Shown one piece after another: positions 42,085 through 51,600 of a stretch of 64,000 nucleotides of DNA (its first letter is position 1; every line of letters begins with the position of its first letter). Made by a program: the position numbers and the translations under genes. The stretch spans positions 5,546 through 69,545 of the forward strand of contig CAZYTO010000002.1 of assembly GCA_964650405.1 (NCBI GenBank). The letters run 5' to 3'. Origin of the DNA: CAZYTO01 sp964650405 (lineage in GTDB: Bacteria > Acidobacteriota > Thermoanaerobaculia > Gp7-AA8). The notes under the pieces are model-generated. The model was given only the letters and a program-made list of their open reading frames with translations, made no database searches and was not told the origin of the DNA.

Positions 42085-43237
42085 AAACATTTCGCGATTG
42101 GAGTCCGGCGATGACGGCCGGCACGCCGTAGCAGATGACGTAAGCCGCCGCCTTCGGTGCCCCGGCGTAGAGCAGATACGACGCCGGCGCGCAGACCGCC
42201 AGCCAGAGCCATCGCCGGTCGATGGCCAGGGGCACGGTCACCAGCCAGTACCAGGGGTGAACCGCCGGGGAGCAGAGCAGCAGGGCGCTGATCGACGCCA
42301 CGGGATCGCGCCGCCATCGGGCGATGAGCAGGAGGGCGATACAGCCCAGCGCCGCCCGGGTGAGGAAGTCCGCGTAGAGGTGGAAGTAGACGAAGTGCGC
42401 GACCGGCTCGAGGTGCAGCGGGTCCTTGATGGCGGTGAAGACGTTCTTCAGGTGGGGGGCAAGGTCGAGCCGGTCGATGGCAAAGAAGAGTGCGTCATAC
42501 GCCGGTGAGTTGAAGACCCAGCGGGTCGCGTAGTCCCGCATCCCCGGCATCAGGGGGCCGGTCATGAGAAACGGAATGATCGGAAGGAGCAGTACGAGAG
42601 CGAACGCGCCGAGGAACTTCCAGCGTTTCCCAGACCAGAGGAGCAGAGCCGGGAAGGCTGCGACGGGGATGACCTTCATGCCCACGGCGGCGGCGAAGGC
42701 GGCACCGGAGCGACGTTGCCAGGCCAGGAGGAGCAGCAGCGCCGCGGCGACCTCCACGTGGCCGCTCCACGCTCCCTCGAAGAGCAGCGGGGGGAAGGTG
42801 GCCAGGGCGAACGCCTGCTCGCGGAGGAGCAACATCGTCGCGATCTCGCAGCCGAGGAGCAGCAGGCGCCACAGGGTCAGCCGGTGCACCACGGCGAATA
42901 GCAGCTCGGCATGCGGCGGATAGATGGTCGGGATCTCGGGATGGTTCACCCGCGGATCGTTCGGCAGCACCGTGTAGGGATTGACACCGGACGCGAGCGT
43001 GCGGCCGTCGAAGAGATAGCGCCAGACGTCGCCGGATAGTTGCGGTGCGGCGAAGAGGAACACCAGGCGCAGCGCGACGCCGGCCGCGAGGGCGACGTGC
43101 AGCGGCACGTGGGCGCGGCGTAACACGAGCCAGAGCAGCACCGTCGCCGCGTAGGCCGCGACGAAGGCCACGAAGCCGAAGCGAGCAGTAAGCCACGGCA
43201 CGGCAGCCGCCGTGGCCGCGAGTACAATCAGCGCCAC
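42047..43237 (-). CDS. GT87/mannosyltransferase-like polytopic membrane protein
   Basis: A protein of about 396 residues with a GTG start at 43237, three bases from the ATG of the divergent glycosyltransferase gene; longer starts are possible. About ten hydrophobic segments. It has GDVWRYLFDGRTLASGVNPY, an extracytoplasmic loop with Asp pairs typical of GT-C (GT87-like) polyprenyl-phosphate-dependent sugar transferases, and LLCSPAVHPWYWLV. It probably adds a sugar to lipid-linked substrate or glycolipid. The donor is unknown. Confidence 0.8.
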   Translation of the reverse strand: MALIVLAATAAAVPWLTARFGFVAFVAAYAATVLLWLVLRRAHVPLHVALAAGVALRLVFLFAAPQLSGDVWRYLFDGRTLASGVNPYTVLPNDPRVNHPEIPTIYPPHAELLFAVVHRLTLWRLLLLGCEIATMLLLREQAFALATFPPLLFEGAWSGHVEVAAALLLLLAWQRRSGAAFAAAVGMKVIPVAAFPALLLWSGKRWKFLGAFALVLLLPIIPFLMTGPLMPGMRDYATRWVFNSPAYDALFFAIDRLDLAPHLKNVFTAIKDPLHLEPVAHFVYFHLYADFLTRAALGCIALLLIARWRRDPVASISALLLCSPAVHPWYWLVTVPLAIDRRWLWLAVCAPASYLLYAGAPKAAAYVICYGVPAVIAGLQSRNVSTVPLPPSASAS

Positions 43238-43240
43238 TCC

Positions 43241-45211
43241 ATGGCGCGGCTCGATGCCCTTCTGCTGATCGCGTACTACCTCGCCCTCGGCATCCTCGCG
43301 ATCTACAGCGTTCATCGGCTCTATCTTGTCAGATTGCGCCGCACGCACGACGGGCCGCGTCCCCCGCTCGCGGAGCCCCAGACGTGGCCGTCTGTGACTG
43401 TGCAACTCCCGCTCTTCAACGAACCGAACGTGGCCGCACGCCTCATCGACGCCGTGGCCGCGATCGACTACGCCGGACCCTTCGACATCCAGGTTCTCGA
43501 CGACTCGAACGACGTCACCACAACCATCGTCGCCGGGCGCGTCACGTTCTGGCGCGGGAAGGGGGTCGCCATCGCCCACCACCGCCGTGGAACGCGCGAC
43601 GGGTACAAGGCCGGCGCCCTCGCCTACGGGCTGGCAAGGAGCGACAGCCGGCTCTTCGCCGTCTTCGACGCAGACTTCGTCCCCCCGCCGGACATCCTCA
43701 CGAAGATGGTTCCGCACTTTGAGTTGACGGACGATCGCGCCGGCCGGAGTGCGCTGGATGCGGCCGGCGGTTCGGAGATGCATGCGGCTGGTCACGCAGG
43801 TGCGAGAAGGCACCGGGAGGACACCCTCTCCCACCGGGAGAGGGTCGCCGCGGAGCGCGCATCTCCATGCGCTGAATCGTCGGCAGGTCGTCAGCGCAGC
43901 GGCGGGGTGAGGGGTCAAGGCTTTCATGGGGCTTCAGGCGACGGTCGTTCCACGGCTATGTTGCGTTGGTTCAACATCGTGCGTGGCAACCGAAGGAGGC
44001 GGCCCCTCACCCCGGCACTTTCGCGCTGGTTGCGGCGAAGTCGATTCACGGTGATCCGAATCGCGCGCTCAAGTGCCGACCCTCTCCCGCGGGGAGAGGG
44101 TGGTGCCGGTTCGCGCCACCTGTGTCTGCTACGTTCGAGCGCCACCCGCGCCGTTTTCAGAGCAGAGGGTCGCCGCGACGCGCGTATGGCATCAGCTGTG
44201 GAGGCGGTGCCGGCTGAGAAGAACGGGAACGCCCCGCACCCCGCCCCCGCCGCGCGGCCGCCGGTAGGCATGGTGCAGGCGCGCTGGACGCACCTGAATC
44301 GCGAGCACTCGCTGCTCACGCGGGTGCAGGCCATCTACCTCGATGCGCACTTCACCGTCGAGTCGGCGGCGCGCAACTTCGGAGGGCGGTTCTTCAATTT
44401 CAACGGAACGGCCGGCATCTGGCGGCGTGAGGCCATCGACGACGCCGGCGGGTGGTCGGCGTCGACGCTGACGGAGGACCTTGACCTGTCGTACCGCGCC
44501 CAGCTCGCCGGATGGAGGTTCGTCTTCCTTCCCGACGTCGAAGTGCTGGCCGAGTTGCCTGAGGCACTGAACGGGTTTCAGGAGCAACAGCACCGCTGGG
44601 CCAAGGGCTCGATCCAGACAGCGCGCAAGCTCCTCCCGCGCATCCTCGGCGGGACCCAGCCGGCGCGCGTCAAGGCGGAGGCCTTCTTCCACCTGACGAA
44701 CAACTCGGCGTACCTGCTCACGCTCGTCCTGGCACTGCTCATTGTGCCCGCCATCGTCGTCCGGCAGCGCCTGGGCATCCTCTGGACGATGTCGATCGAC
44801 GTCGTACTCTTCTTCGCATCGACCGGCTCGGTGCTCCGCTTCTACATCGAAGGACAGCGCCGCGCCGGGCGCACGCGGCCGACCGCGCGCGAGCTTCTGG
44901 CGGTGATCCCCATCGGCATCGGGATCTCCATCCGCAACTCCGCGGCGGTCATCGAGGGCCTGTTCGAGCGGGGTGGCCACTTCCGGCGAACGCCGAAGAG
45001 CGGCGACCGCGGGCGGGCCGTACCGGAGGGGCGGCCGCGCCTTCCCATTGCCGAGCTCGTTCTTGCCTCATTCTTCGTCACCGCCTTCACGGCGTTTGCC
45101 GGCGCCCGCCAGTGGATCGCGTTGCCGTTCCTCATGCTCTTCACCGGCGGCTTTCTGTACGTCGCCGCTGCCGGGCTCATCGAGCGCTTCACATTCCAGA
45201 CACGAATGTGA
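43241..45211 (+). CDS. Membrane glycosyltransferase family 2 (CESA-like) with in-frame palindromic insertion
   Basis: A 656-residue protein; the family norm is about 470-500. GT2 motifs: DxD at Asp143-Asp145 (VFDADF), the TED motif (Glu412-Asp413) and QQHRW (449-453), then C-terminal membrane helices. Residues about 161-341 interrupt the fold between MVPHF and VGMVQARW, where homologues are continuous; this segment is repeat-derived DNA (see 43721-44263) that stays in frame. Whether the protein still works is unknown. It starts 3 bp from the divergent GT87-like start. Confidence 0.85.
   Translation: MARLDALLLIAYYLALGILAIYSVHRLYLVRLRRTHDGPRPPLAEPQTWPSVTVQLPLFNEPNVAARLIDAVAAIDYAGPFDIQVLDDSNDVTTTIVAGRVTFWRGKGVAIAHHRRGTRDGYKAGALAYGLARSDSRLFAVFDADFVPPPDILTKMVPHFELTDDRAGRSALDAAGGSEMHAAGHAGARRHREDTLSHRERVAAERASPCAESSAGRQRSGGVRGQGFHGASGDGRSTAMLRWFNIVRGNRRRRPLTPALSRWLRRSRFTVIRIARSSADPLPRGEGGAGSRHLCLLRSSATRAVFRAEGRRDARMASAVEAVPAEKNGNAPHPAPAARPPVGMVQARWTHLNREHSLLTRVQAIYLDAHFTVESAARNFGGRFFNFNGTAGIWRREAIDDAGGWSASTLTEDLDLSYRAQLAGWRFVFLPDVEVLAELPEALNGFQEQQHRWAKGSIQTARKLLPRILGGTQPARVKAEAFFHLTNNSAYLLTLVLALLIVPAIVVRQRLGILWTMSIDVVLFFASTGSVLRFYIEGQRRAGRTRPTARELLAVIPIGIGISIRNSAAVIEGLFERGGHFRRTPKSGDRGRAVPEGRPRLPIAELVLASFFVTAFTAFAGARQWIALPFLMLFTGGFLYVAAAGLIERFTFQTRM
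43721..44263. mobile_element. MITE-like palindromic insertion inside the GT2 gene
   Basis: About 543 bp (181 codons, no stops) separate the two halves of the catalytic domain. It is broadly palindromic: perfect hairpins ACCCTCTCCC-N3-GGGAGAGGGT at 43823-43845 and 44079-44101 flank inverted GGGGTGAGGGG (43904-43914) and CCCCTCACCCC (44005-44015), with a shared centre near 43960. It has no transposase. The boundaries are inferred from loss of family similarity, with an error of a few tens of bases. Confidence 0.7.
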
Positions 45212-45260
45212 GCCCGGGCACGGGTGTAGTTCTTTTTTTCGTTAAGATCAGTGCGTGGTC

Positions 45261-45902
45261 ATGCACCGCCAAAACCTCGGCGACATGCTCCTCGCCGCCA
45301 ACCTCATCGACGAGGTCCAGATGCAGATCGCCCTCGTCGAGCAGAAGGAGACCGGCAAGCGCTTCGGCTCGACCCTGGTCGACCTGCAGTTCATCGACGA
45401 GAACGTGCTGGCGGCCTTCCTCTCCAAGCAGATCGACGTTCCCTGCATCAGCCTTCTGCGCATCGACATCCCGAAGAAGGTGCAGCGCAAGTTCACGCGC
45501 GAGCTGGCCGTGGCCTGTCAGGCCATCCCGGTGCGCATCGACGACGGAGGCCGCCTCGAAGTGGCCATGGTCGATCCGACGGACATCGAGATCCTCACCC
45601 GGATGGAGGGTCTCGTCTCGATGACGGTCGTGCCGCTCATCGCCCCGGAAAGCTCGATCATGGCCATGATCGAGAAGTTCTATCCGGAAGAGATCGACGG
45701 CGACGACACCAATGCCGCCCGCCGCCAGGCCGATCCGGGAAAGCAGTCCGTGCCGGCCGATCCGATCTTCTGGGACATCATCGAGGAGCTGGACAGCGCT
45801 GATCTGGACCGGCGCCTCACCCGCATCGAGCAGAGCCTCGATCGGATCTGGACCCTGCTGGAGAAGGTCCTGCGCACGCTGGAGATGCCCGAGCGCCGCT
45901 GA
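45261..45902 (+). CDS. MshEN (GspE/PilB N-terminal) domain protein
   Basis: A 213-residue protein. I chose ATG 45261; a GTG two codons upstream is possible. The N-terminus (NLGDMLLAANLIDEVQMQIALVEQK ... GSTLVDLQFIDENVLAAFLSKQ) matches the MshEN fold, which in MshE binds c-di-GMP. It lacks the ATPase part of GspE/PilB and ends with a coiled-coil-like segment. It may be a stand-alone regulator of type IV pili; pilin genes occur 2 kb downstream on the other strand. Confidence 0.85.
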   Translation: MHRQNLGDMLLAANLIDEVQMQIALVEQKETGKRFGSTLVDLQFIDENVLAAFLSKQIDVPCISLLRIDIPKKVQRKFTRELAVACQAIPVRIDDGGRLEVAMVDPTDIEILTRMEGLVSMTVVPLIAPESSIMAMIEKFYPEEIDGDDTNAARRQADPGKQSVPADPIFWDIIEELDSADLDRRLTRIEQSLDRIWTLLEKVLRTLEMPERR

Positions 45903-45911
45903 GCGCGCGGA

Positions 45912-46544
45912 TCACAGCGGCGGCTTCTGCGTCGTTACCTTCTCCGGCCCGGTGGTCGTGGTGGTCGTCGTCTGTTGCTGCGACTGCGCGGCCTGCTGCA
46001 GGCGGCGCTCCACCGCGGCCGGATCATCGTTACCGTCGAGGATGTTGTCGTCCATGCCCGCGTTGGCACGCTCCAATCGCTTGCGCTGGTCCTCTTCCGC
46101 CTTCTTCTTTTCCTTGTCGGCGATGGCCTTTCGCTCCGCGTCGGCAGCGGCGACCATCTCCTCCACCGTCTTGCCGATGTCGCCGGGCGGCGTGGGAGGG
46201 AGAGCGGCCGGATTGCTGCTGCCGGTGGTGATGTGGCCTCCGCTCCGGGCCAGGTTGTCGTTGTTGATGGAAATCTTCGACTTCTTGTTGCCGCGCGCGG
46301 CATTGGTGCGTGCGGCGGCGGCGGCGAGAGAGGCGGGGGCCGGCTGCGTCCCGGGAGCGGCGGCGAGGGTCGTCGTGGTCGCCTGCCTGGCAGGGGCCGG
46401 CGCGGGGGTAGCCGTCGTTGCAGCGGTGGTGGTGGCAGGCGCGGCAGTCGTGGTCTGCTGCGCCGGCGCGGGCTGGTCCGCGGGCGCCGCGGCGAGGGAC
46501 CACGTCATCAAGAGAGCGGCTGCCGCAAGGGCGGGCGATTTCAT
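45912..46544 (-). CDS. Secreted low-complexity Thr/Ala/Pro-rich protein
   Basis: A 210-residue protein. The start ATG 46544 begins a signal peptide (MKSPALAAAALLMTWSLAAAPA). Thr/Ala/Pro/Gln-rich stretches follow, then a charged helix (ERKAIADKEKKKAEEDQRKRLERANAGMDDNILDGNDD). No known domain. The composition resembles the lipoprotein near 60759-61352. Function is unknown. Confidence 0.7.
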   Translation of the reverse strand: MKSPALAAAALLMTWSLAAAPADQPAPAQQTTTAAPATTTAATTATPAPAPARQATTTTLAAAPGTQPAPASLAAAAARTNAARGNKKSKISINNDNLARSGGHITTGSSNPAALPPTPPGDIGKTVEEMVAAADAERKAIADKEKKKAEEDQRKRLERANAGMDDNILDGNDDPAAVERRLQQAAQSQQQTTTTTTTGPEKVTTQKPPL

Positions 46545-46640
46545 CAGGGGCCTCCGTGTCCATTCAATGTTACGCTTCGCCGCGAAATTTCTCTCCAGCC
46601 TCGGCTTTTGCGACCCGAATCTTGCAATCCCGCCCACTGA

Positions 46641-47213
46641 ATGTCGGCTGAGCTTCTCCTCCACAAGTTCGGCTACCTGGCCGTCTTCATCGGAACCTTC
46701 CTGGAAGGGGAGACGATCCTCGTCATGGCCGGCTTCTTCGCGCAGCGCGGCTATCTCTTCCTCCCCTTTGTCGCGCTCGCTGCCTGCCTCGGCGCCTACA
46801 TCGGCCACGTCTTCTGGTTCTGGCTCGGCCGCACGCAGGGGGTCAAGCTGCTCGACCGGTTCCCGAAGATGAAGCGCCACTTCGGCCGCGGCATCCGTCT
46901 CTTCGAGCGCTACGGGGCGCCGGCCATCTTCATCACCCAGTGGCTCTACGGTCTCCGCATCACGTGCGCGGTCATCATCGGCACGTCGAAGATCTCAACC
47001 AGCAAGTTCCTCATTTACGAGGCAATCACCTGCGTGGTCTGGGCGGCCATCATTTCCGCCGCCGGCTTCTTCTTCGGCCAGGCCGTGGAGAAGATCCTCG
47101 GCCGCGCCGCACACATCGAGAAATGGGGACTCTTCGCGCTCGTCCTCATCGGGCTCAGCGTCTGGGGCTACCACCAGTGGAAAGACCGTCGCGAGGCGAG
47201 CTCGGAAGAGTAG
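46641..47213 (+). CDS. DedA-family membrane protein
   Basis: A 190-residue protein with YLAVFIGTFLEGETILVMAGFFAQRGYL (DedA N-terminal motif), the cytoplasmic FERYGAPAIFITQWLYGLRI stretch with the conserved Arg, and about five hydrophobic segments. DedA proteins are linked to lipid flipping and proton-dependent membrane homeostasis. It stands alone. Confidence 0.92.
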   Translation: MSAELLLHKFGYLAVFIGTFLEGETILVMAGFFAQRGYLFLPFVALAACLGAYIGHVFWFWLGRTQGVKLLDRFPKMKRHFGRGIRLFERYGAPAIFITQWLYGLRITCAVIIGTSKISTSKFLIYEAITCVVWAAIISAAGFFFGQAVEKILGRAAHIEKWGLFALVLIGLSVWGYHQWKDRREASSEE

Positions 47214-47223
47214 AGCCCTTCCC

Positions 47224-47520
47224 TCAGTGCGCCGTCGCCAGGGTGTCCTGCGGTGCGAACTGCACCTCCGTCCACTTCCCGTCGACGTTCGCCATCAGCG
47301 TGCCGACCACACGCCCTTTTCCCGTGCTCACGATGCGGATGGCGAGATCGGAGCCGCGCACGAGCTTCGACGCGGGCGCCAGGACCTGGATGGGCTGGCC
47401 GTTGGTGTCGGTGGTCATGGTCCACGTCGGCCGATGCTGCGCCGAGAGGGCCACTGCCGAAAGCAGGACACCGGCGACGATACCGAAGAGAAAGATCGCG
47501 AGAGACCGCACCTTGAACAT
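47224..47520 (-). CDS. Membrane-anchored small protein
   Basis: A 98-residue protein. The N-terminal hydrophobic segment MFKVRSLAIFLFGIVAGVLLSAVALSA is a signal peptide or anchor. The rest is beta-rich and unrecognised (TWTMTTDTNGQPIQVLAPASKLVRGSDLAIRIV). It lies 74 bp beyond the end of the pilin operon, on the same strand. Confidence 0.65.
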   Translation of the reverse strand: MFKVRSLAIFLFGIVAGVLLSAVALSAQHRPTWTMTTDTNGQPIQVLAPASKLVRGSDLAIRIVSTGKGRVVGTLMANVDGKWTEVQFAPQDTLATAH

Positions 47521-47594
47521 CGAGAATCTCCTTCCGCTTTGAATAGTAGACGCTCGAGCGGTGCTTGCGGTTCCCCTGTGGTGGATGCGGCGCG

Positions 47595-48644
47595 TCAGAA
47601 GCGCCCGGACGACGTCACGAACCCCTGTTGCGCCTCGTAGGTCGAGGCGCGGTAGTTCGACATCAACAGCAGGCGTGTCATGACCTTCCGGGCCTTGGCC
47701 GGTCCGACCATCTTCACTTCGAACCCGGCCGGGAAATGCGGAAAGTTCGTATCGGCCACGGCGTAAGCGAACACGGGGAGGCGGAGGGGGAAGGGCTTGA
47801 CCGGCTTATCGGGCGCAAAGGCGATGGAGTAGTCCATCTTCCCGGAGATGCGTCCGCCGAGGAGCTCGGGAAAGAGGCTCTTCGTGGTGTTGATGTTGAT
47901 CTTCGGAGTCTTGAGCGGCGCGGCGAAGGCTCCTGCCTTGGCAATGTTGAGATCGTAGAAGGCCTGGGTCACGGGCTGGGTGGTATCCCCCGCCGTGTCG
48001 CTATTGGCGGCGATGACCTTCGGGGGCACGACCTGGCGCTGGGCATGCGTCAGGGTACTGAGCTGGAAGTAGTCCGCATATTCGACGCTCGTGCTCTCCA
48101 CCAGGTCGAGCGTGATGCCGGTGCCGCCGAAGCTGCGCTTGGCGTTCGGCGAGAGAAAGAAGTACTCGAAGCGGTAGCGGTCGATGAGCATCTCCACGTC
48201 GGGCGTCTTGGGGTTGTTGTCGTCGTCGTAGAAGACCGACAGCGGGGAGAGTTGCCGGGCGATGAGGAGCGAGTTGCCGGTCAGGCGGTTCGAGCCGTTC
48301 CCCGTGTCCGGCTCGATCGTCGTCGTGGTGCTGTCGATGATGGGCAGGAGCGTATCCGCCCAGACCGGCTGGGCCGGCGGAAGCTGCAGCGCCGAGCGGT
48401 AGCCGGCGCCGGTGGCATCCTCCTGGAAGGCCGTGCGCGTCTGCAGGATCTCGGTCTGGATGGTATTCACCCCGCGCTCGGTCATGATCGTCAGGTCGTT
48501 GTGACTCTCGTTGAACAGCGTGAGATGCAGCGTCCTCTCGATCATCGAGTAGACGATAATCATCAGCCCCGAGAAGATGATCAGCGTCACCAGGATCTCG
48601 GGAAGGGACATGCCGCGTTGCGCGCGTCGCCGTCTTGCTGTCAT
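47595..48644 (-). CDS. PilW-like prepilin with type IV N-methylation motif
   Basis: A 349-residue protein. The prepilin peptidase site RGMSLPEILVTLIIFSGLMIIVYSM (G-M-S-L-P-E, methylated after cleavage) places it among type IV minor pilins (PilW-like). The remainder is strand-rich. It is 3 bp after the giant prepilin stop and is the last gene of the operon. It likely helps to initiate or stabilise the pilus. Confidence 0.85.
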   Translation of the reverse strand: MTARRRRAQRGMSLPEILVTLIIFSGLMIIVYSMIERTLHLTLFNESHNDLTIMTERGVNTIQTEILQTRTAFQEDATGAGYRSALQLPPAQPVWADTLLPIIDSTTTTIEPDTGNGSNRLTGNSLLIARQLSPLSVFYDDDNNPKTPDVEMLIDRYRFEYFFLSPNAKRSFGGTGITLDLVESTSVEYADYFQLSTLTHAQRQVVPPKVIAANSDTAGDTTQPVTQAFYDLNIAKAGAFAAPLKTPKININTTKSLFPELLGGRISGKMDYSIAFAPDKPVKPFPLRLPVFAYAVADTNFPHFPAGFEVKMVGPAKARKVMTRLLLMSNYRASTYEAQQGFVTSSGRF

Positions 48645-48647
48645 GGC

Positions 48648-51600
48648 TTACCTCTTGAGGAAGACGCGGTACTGGTGGAACGAGTAGTGGAGGGGAATGG
48701 TGTCGCGGTAGGCCTCCACGCGCACGACGTAGTTGCCTTTGGGGAACGTGGCCGCGGGCACGCTCCACGCGTAGGAGGACAGCGTGGTCAGGTAATTCGG
48801 ATCGGTGGGTTTCACGCCCGGTGTGGCCGGCGTGCCGTCGAACATGGACAGCCAGGACTTGCCGTTGTCTCGGCTGTACATGAGCACGTAGCTGACCGTG
48901 GTGTCCTCGGCGAACGTATTGCTGTAGGCCGGGGTATACGGGAGGCCGTCCCAGCGCAGCCATTGCGTCGTCCAGGCCACGCTCAGCGAAGAGATGTTGT
49001 CCGTATTGGTCGAGTCGTTCGGCGACGTGATCGAGACGCGCGGCAGCTCACGGACGCGCGAGTCGTCCGGCTTGTTGGCGGCGTTCTTCAACAGGCCCCC
49101 GGCCATGTAGCTCTGCACCAGGCTGAGGAACGACCAGCGGGCGATGAACGACACGCCTGACTCGCCGGTGGGCGACAGGCCGTTGACCACCACGAAGGCG
49201 GCATCATTGCCGTCTTTCGCCGCCAGCAGGGAGCTCGACTGGATGTTCGTCGAGTGCTTGTAGTAGTGCGCCAGCGCCGTCAGGGTCATGGTGTTGCCAT
49301 AGACCGGCTGCAGGAAGTGGTCGGGGTTCATCGTCGTGTCGTTGATGTTGACGTCGAATGGCCGCGCGCTGGGGATGGTGTCCGCCAGGGGGAAGTTGTA
49401 CGTCGACCGGATGTCCTTGCCGTCCGTGTCGATGTTGCTGTCGGTGCCGTCCTGGTAGCGGTGGTGGAAGGTCGACTTCGACGAGCCGCTCCAGAAGAAG
49501 GTCGTGCTCCCCTGGGCGTTGGTGCGGCGCACGGCGTCGGTGAGGTCCGTACCGAAGGGAAGGTTGGAGGTGATGTTGCCGCGCAGCGCGCGGGAGTATT
49601 TGCCGGCACCCGTCCCCGTCGGCAGGTTACCGGTGGTCGACCAGGTGGCCCACTGGGAGTCGGGAGCCAGCTCTCCCAGCCAGGAGAGCGACCACCAGTA
49701 ATTCGCGGCCGTGGAGTTGTCGCGGATGTACTTCACGCCGCCCGGGATGGTGTTGATGGTGGCATTGGTGATCGACTGTTCGTAACGGGTGTTGGTCGTT
49801 CCGTCGAACGGCTTCGAAGACACCGGGATACTGTTGGCGAAACCGTTCGCGCTGTCGTAGCCGATTTCGTTCCCGATGCCGACGTAGTAGTAAGAGAAGC
49901 CGGTCATCGTGGTGTAGACGGAATGCGAGCGCACCACGGCCTGCCGGAGGACCTGGAACATGCGGTGGATGTCGATCTCCAGCGTGCCGTTCCCGGTGTC
50001 CCAGCCGTCGTTGTCGTTGGTCGAGTCGGCGGCGTTGTTCTTGACGCCGTAGTAGTTGCCGCTGCCGGCCGGCGCGTCATAAGACCAGCCCGGCCAGGAG
50101 GCGATGTTGTTGCCGGCAGCCGAGTCGAAGTCCTCGAAATAGCGGTTGTAGCCCATGCCCAACTGATTGGCGCGGGCGCGGCCCGAGCCGAGGTGCGGCA
50201 TCTTCACGTCGGCATACGGGCAGTGGCGCGGATCGCCCAGGAACTGGAAGCGCTCCGTGACCGGCATGTTGGGGTCATTCGTGGCATCGCCGTAGAGCCA
50301 TGTGTCCGTGCCGCGCCAGGCGTAGGTGCGGGAGAGGTTCGTCGGCGCGTTGCCCGGCGGCGGATAGACCGTTCCGGTGGTGATGTCCGAGCCGATGCGG
50401 GTCTCGATGGTGAGCATGGCATTGGCGGGTAACTGTGCGGACGGAATCTGGATGATCCAGCGGGCCGTGTTCTTCTCGACGTCGCCGGCGGTGGAGAGGT
50501 CGGTCTGGAACGGATTGGGAGGTGCGCCCCCGGTGAGGTCCTCGACCGGCGCGGGGATGTACTCCAGCCCGTACAACTGCCGGGTCGTATTCAGTCCCCC
50601 CTGCTTGCAGGGCTTCGTGTTGTCGTCGGTGACGCACGGCGCCTTCAGGGGCGAGTTGTAGAGGCTGAAGATCGTGTCGCCGCCGGCGATCGTCCACGAC
50701 CACCACATCTTGTTCGCGCCGGACGTCGTCGAAGCGAGCTGGTCGGTGTACGGATCGGGGCTGCCGTTACCGTCGAAATCGACGCCTCCCGTCACGGCCA
50801 CGACACTGTTGGGAGTGGGGGCCAGCGTCACGCCCTTCACCGTGACGGTGATGGGGGTCGAGCCGGCTACGCCCTTGCCCAGCCAGTCCGGCACGGTGGC
50901 CGGGTTGGGGGCATTGTGGTACGAGTAGACGCGCAGCGAGACGTTGTCCGTGTTCGCGTAGTGCAGGTTGTCGGGGTGCGTGACGACGCGGATGTTGGCG
51001 TACTTGGACGGGTCCTTCGCCGCGTCGGAGTAATTGCGAACGGGCGGGAACGGGAACAGCTCGCCGTGCAGGTTGATGACCATGGCGTTGCGGTATTTGT
51101 TCGGATGCATGTACATGTCATCGAGCAGGAGGCGCAGGGTGGGCTCCGTCTTCGACTCCAGGCCCACGGCCACGCGGGCATTGAAGAGGTTCAGCTCGTC
51201 CTGGTAGCGCATGCCGTTGTTGTACTGATCGGCGAGCGAGTACGGGAGCTGGTTCTCCTTGACGTCATAGCCGTTGGTGACGCTGCCGTCGACGTTGACG
51301 CGGCCGGTGAAGAAATCGGGCGGGTAGTAATTGTCGACCGCGGAGCCGCTGGGCATCATGCCGGGATAGAAATAGACCGAGTCGATGGGCTGATTGGAGT
51401 CGGCGGCCTTGTTGACATACGGCGTGTAATACGGATCGCGCCCGTACGAAAGCTTGCGGATCCAGTGGCGGCGGAACTGCAGTCCGGGCTGGCGGGACTC
51501 CAGGTCGTTCATGGCGCTTTCGACGTACGGGACGATGTTCTGCATGTACAGCCACCATCCCGGGATGTTCTCGATGGCCACGAGATAAATGTCGTAGACC

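Noticed and set aside
45261..45902. Full GspE/PilB ATPase
   Set aside because: Only the N-terminal MshEN region is present; no Walker motifs.
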